DNA of 64,000 nucleotides from Clostridium sp. (lineage in GTDB: Bacteria > Bacillota > Clostridia > Lachnospirales > Lachnospiraceae), in contig JAMPEW010000009.1 in NCBI GenBank assembly GCA_023664775.1, positions 1 through 64,000 on the forward strand. Reading direction: 5' to 3'. Shown piece by piece: positions 61,680 to 64,000 of this stretch (positions are counted from its first letter, which is position 1; each line of letters starts with the position of its first letter). The notes beneath the pieces are model-generated. The model made no database searches and was not told the DNA's origin. It was given only the letters and a program-made list of their open reading frames with translations. The position numbers and the translations under genes were made by a program.

Positions 61680-63428
61680 ATGAGTTTAAACATTTACAGA
61701 GACATGACAATGGAAAACATGGGTGAGGAGCTTGTTGGAAAGGAAATCCGCATAGCAGGATGGATTGAAAATATCCGAGATCATGGAGGCGTATCGTTTA
61801 TTGACCTTCGTGACATGTACGGCGTGATGCAGGTTGTTATGAGAGATACAAGCCTGCTTGACGGTCTGACAAGGGAGGAGTGTATCTCCGTAGAGGGTTT
61901 GGTTGAGCACAGGGATGAGGAAACCTACAACCCTAAAATTCCAACAGGCACCATAGAGCTTGAGGCACACAAGGTTGATGTGCTTGGAAAGGTTTACAAG
62001 CAGGTGCCGTTTGAGGTTACAACCTCAAAGGAGGTTCGTGAGGAGGTAAGACTGAAGTACCGTTACCTCGATTTGAGAAACCGTAAGGTCAAGGACAATA
62101 TGATTTTCAGGTCAAAGGTCATAAGCTTTCTGCGTGAGAAAATGACAGAGCTTGGCTTCCTTGAAATACAGACCCCGATACTTTGTGCATCATCACCGGA
62201 GGGGGCAAGGGACTATATTGTTCCTTCAAGAAAATATAAGGGCAAGTTTTATGCACTGCCGCAGGCACCGCAGCAATATAAGCAGCTTTTAATGGTGTCA
62301 GGCTTTGATAAATATTTTCAGATTGCACCATGCTTCAGGGACGAGGACGCAAGGGCTGACCGTTCACCGGGAGAGTTTTACCAGCTTGATTTTGAGATGA
62401 GCTTTGCAACACAGGAGGATGTTTTTAAAGTCGGTGAGGAGGTTCTTTCCGCAACCTTTGAAAAGTTTGCACCGAAAGGATATTCCGTCACAAAGGCACC
62501 ATATCCTGTTATCAGCTATGAGGAGGCAATGCTGAAATACGGTACGGACAAGCCTGACCTTAGAAATCCGTTAGAGATTATTGACCTTTCAGAATTTTTT
62601 GAGAGATGTACCTTTAAGCCGTTTCATGGCAAGACCGTAAGGGCAATCAACGTACATGCCAAGCTTTCCAAGGGTCAGCATGAGAAAATGCTCAAGTTTG
62701 CAACCTCAATCGGAATGGGTGGACTTGGCTACCTTGAGGTGCTTGAGGATAAAACTTACAAGGGACCAATCGACAAGTTTATTCCTGATGATATGAAGCA
62801 GGAGCTTGCCGACAAGGCAGGACTTGATGTGGGTGACACAATATTCTTTATTGCCGATACGAAGAAGCAGGCGGCAATATTTGCAGGACAGATCAGAACA
62901 GAGCTCGGAAGCAGACTGGATTTGCTTGAGAAAAATGCATACCGGTTCTGTTATATTAATGATTTCCCAATGTACGAGTACGACACTGAGACAAAGAGCA
63001 TCGGATTTACCCACAATCCGTTTTCTATGCCGCAGGGAGGACTTGATGCATTAAATGAAAAGGATCCGCTTGAAATACTTGCATATCAGTATGATATTGT
63101 CTGCAACGGCGTTGAGCTTTCCTCAGGTGCCGTCAGAAACCATGACATGCAGATTATGGAAAAGGCATTTGAGATAGCAGGCTATGACAAGTCTGTTTTG
63201 GAGGAAAAATTCGGTGCACTTTACAGTGCATTTCAGTTTGGTGCACCGCCTCATGCAGGCATGGCACCGGGCGTTGACAGAATGATTATGCTTCTTCGTA
63301 ATGAGGAAAATATCAGAGAGGTAATACCATTCCCGATGAGCGGCACGGCACAGGATTTAATGTGTGGTGCACCGGGCGAGGTGACCGAGCAGCAGCTTCG
63401 TGAGGTCCACATTAAGGTGAGAAGTTAG
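61680..63428 (+). CDS. aspS: Aspartyl-tRNA synthetase
   Basis: A 582-residue bacterial-type AspRS. The N-terminal OB-fold anticodon domain includes [19 protein letters not shown]. Motif 2 is [22 protein letters not shown] (conserved Arg, Glu) and motif 3 is [15 protein letters not shown] near 520, with the GAD insertion domain between, as the length shows. It charges tRNA-Asp. Because gatC and gatA follow directly, it may be non-discriminating and also charge tRNA-Asn. AGGAAAGGAAG precedes the ATG. Confidence 0.97.
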   Translation: MSLNIYRDMTMENMGEELVGKEIRIAGWIENIRDHGGVSFIDLRDMYGVMQVVMRDTSLLDGLTREECISVEGLVEHRDEETYNPKIPTGTIELEAHKVDVLGKVYKQVPFEVTTSKEVREEVRLKYRYLDLRNRKVKDNMIFRSKVISFLREKMTELGFLEIQTPILCASSPEGARDYIVPSRKYKGKFYALPQAPQQYKQLLMVSGFDKYFQIAPCFRDEDARADRSPGEFYQLDFEMSFATQEDVFKVGEEVLSATFEKFAPKGYSVTKAPYPVISYEEAMLKYGTDKPDLRNPLEIIDLSEFFERCTFKPFHGKTVRAINVHAKLSKGQHEKMLKFATSIGMGGLGYLEVLEDKTYKGPIDKFIPDDMKQELADKAGLDVGDTIFFIADTKKQAAIFAGQIRTELGSRLDLLEKNAYRFCYINDFPMYEYDTETKSIGFTHNPFSMPQGGLDALNEKDPLEILAYQYDIVCNGVELSSGAVRNHDMQIMEKAFEIAGYDKSVLEEKFGALYSAFQFGAPPHAGMAPGVDRMIMLLRNEENIREVIPFPMSGTAQDLMCGAPGEVTEQQLREVHIKVRS

Positions 63429-63442
63429 ATAGGAGGTATCTT

Positions 63443-63730
63443 ATGGTTATTACGGATGAAACAATAGAGTATGTTGGTATTCTTGCCAAGCTTGAGCTTT
63501 CCGATGAGGCGAAGGAGCAGGCAAAGAAGGATATGTCCAATATGCTTGATTATGTAAGCAAGTTAAATGAATTGGATACAGACGATGTTCCAGCCATGAG
63601 TCATGCATTTCCCGTAAAAAATGTATTCCGGGAGGACGCTGTCACAAACGGCGACGACAGGGAGCAGCTTCTTTCAAATGCACCTGAGCAGAAGGACGGC
63701 TGTTACAAGGTGCCGAAAACATTTGACTAG
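63443..63730 (+). CDS. gatC: Asp-tRNA(Asn)/Glu-tRNA(Gln) amidotransferase subunit C
   Basis: A 95-residue Gat[21 protein letters not shown], then [21 protein letters not shown] and NVFREDAV, all standard. It holds GatA and GatB together. AGGAGGT precedes the ATG, 15 nt after aspS. Linkage to aspS fits a shared role in making Asn-tRNA by transamidation. Confidence 0.95.
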   Translation: MVITDETIEYVGILAKLELSDEAKEQAKKDMSNMLDYVSKLNELDTDDVPAMSHAFPVKNVFREDAVTNGDDREQLLSNAPEQKDGCYKVPKTFD

Positions 63731-63742
63731 GGGGTGCTTAGG

Positions 63743-64000
63743 ATGGATATATCGAAACTTACGGCTGTAGAGCTTGGAAAGAAAATAAAGTCAGGGGAGC
63801 TTAAGGTTATGGATGTAACAAAGGCATACCTTGACAGAATAGAAAAATTAGAAAATGATGTAAACGCATTTGTAACTGTTGATGCTGAAAATGCAATGGA
63901 ACAGGCAAAGATGATACAGGAAAAAATAGATGCAGGAGAGCTTTCGTCACCACTTGCGGGCGTGCCTGTTGCAATAAAGGACAATATGTGTACGAAAGGG
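63743..64000 (+). CDS. gatA: Amidotransferase subunit A, N-terminal part (cut by window edge)
   Basis: The first 86 codons of gatA run off the right edge. MDISKLTAVELGKKIKSG begins it, and SPLAGVPVAIKDNMCTKG contains the first catalytic Lys of the amidase Ser-Ser-Lys triad. The ATG at 63743 follows GGGGGTG. GatA releases ammonia from glutamine for the amidation. gatB is expected just beyond the window. Confidence 0.93.
   Translation, partial: MDISKLTAVELGKKIKSGELKVMDVTKAYLDRIEKLENDVNAFVTVDAENAMEQAKMIQEKIDAGELSSPLAGVPVAIKDNMCTKG

Overview
The window looks like a low-GC Gram-positive of the Clostridia, most likely a Lachnospiraceae-type gut anaerobe. The evidence is a T-box leader in front of aspS-gatC-gatA, Sec signal peptides on proteins with choline-binding-like wall repeats, a TagGH-type ABC transporter with CDP-glycerol glycerophosphotransferases, and consensus sigma-A promoters spaced 17 nt. 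The species cannot be named from sequence reading alone. Almost all genes are on the plus strand. Most of the window is a very large cell-surface polysaccharide locus.

Layout. (1) 0-10 kb: secreted proteins. Three of them (138-2837, 4025-5335, 5362-7698) end in the same C-terminal module of about 160 residues. A membrane acyltransferase lies among them, and a glycoside-hydrolase-like protein with wall-binding-like repeats follows. (2) 10.1-28.2 kb: a Wzx/Wzy-type exopolysaccharide operon behind its own promoter. It starts with a 4,6-dehydratase, an aminotransferase, a small phosphoglycosyl transferase and a PglA-like glycosyltransferase (a bacillosamine-type start sugar). Further glycosyltransferases, acetyltransferases, a pyruvyl transferase, a flippase, a Wzy polymerase and a membrane protein follow. 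(3) 28.3-41.6 kb: a second, more AT-rich operon with its own promoter and a clear terminator. It encodes a chain-length (Wzz/CpsC) protein, methyltransferases, a GtrB-like transferase, a tandemly duplicated two-gene membrane/metallo-beta-lactamase cassette, an MBOAT acyltransferase broken at a run of ten G, its SGNH partner, Ugd and a UDP-glucuronate epimerase. (4) 41.8-47.9 kb: an accessory island without polysaccharide genes. It holds an unknown membrane protein, an HD phosphohydrolase with a YwgA-like partner behind a consensus promoter covered by a LexA-like palindrome, and a DUF4143 ATPase divergent from a winged-helix-like protein. About 100 bp of that divergent region is duplicated on the far side of the ATPase gene. 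(5) 48.0-61.3 kb: a third surface-polymer operon with rfbC, an aminotransferase, a tandem GT2, a large phosphoglycosyl transferase, a cytidylyltransferase, an epimerase, a TagGH-like exporter and two glycerophosphotransferases, then sstT and a GT2. This suggests an ABC-exported, teichoic-acid-like polymer. (6) 61.3-64 kb: housekeeping T-box-aspS-gatC-gatA, with gatA cut by the window edge.

Working together, regions 2 and 3 appear to build, modify (O-acylation, pyruvylation, methylation), flip, polymerise and length-control one lipid-linked repeat-unit polymer. Region 5 appears to make a second, phosphate-containing polymer exported by an ABC transporter. The most unusual signals are the G10 tract inside the MBOAT gene (a candidate phase-variation switch), the LexA-like operator on the HD/YwgA pair, the duplicated membrane/MBL cassette, and the shared C-terminal module, whose two copies differ only at synonymous positions.
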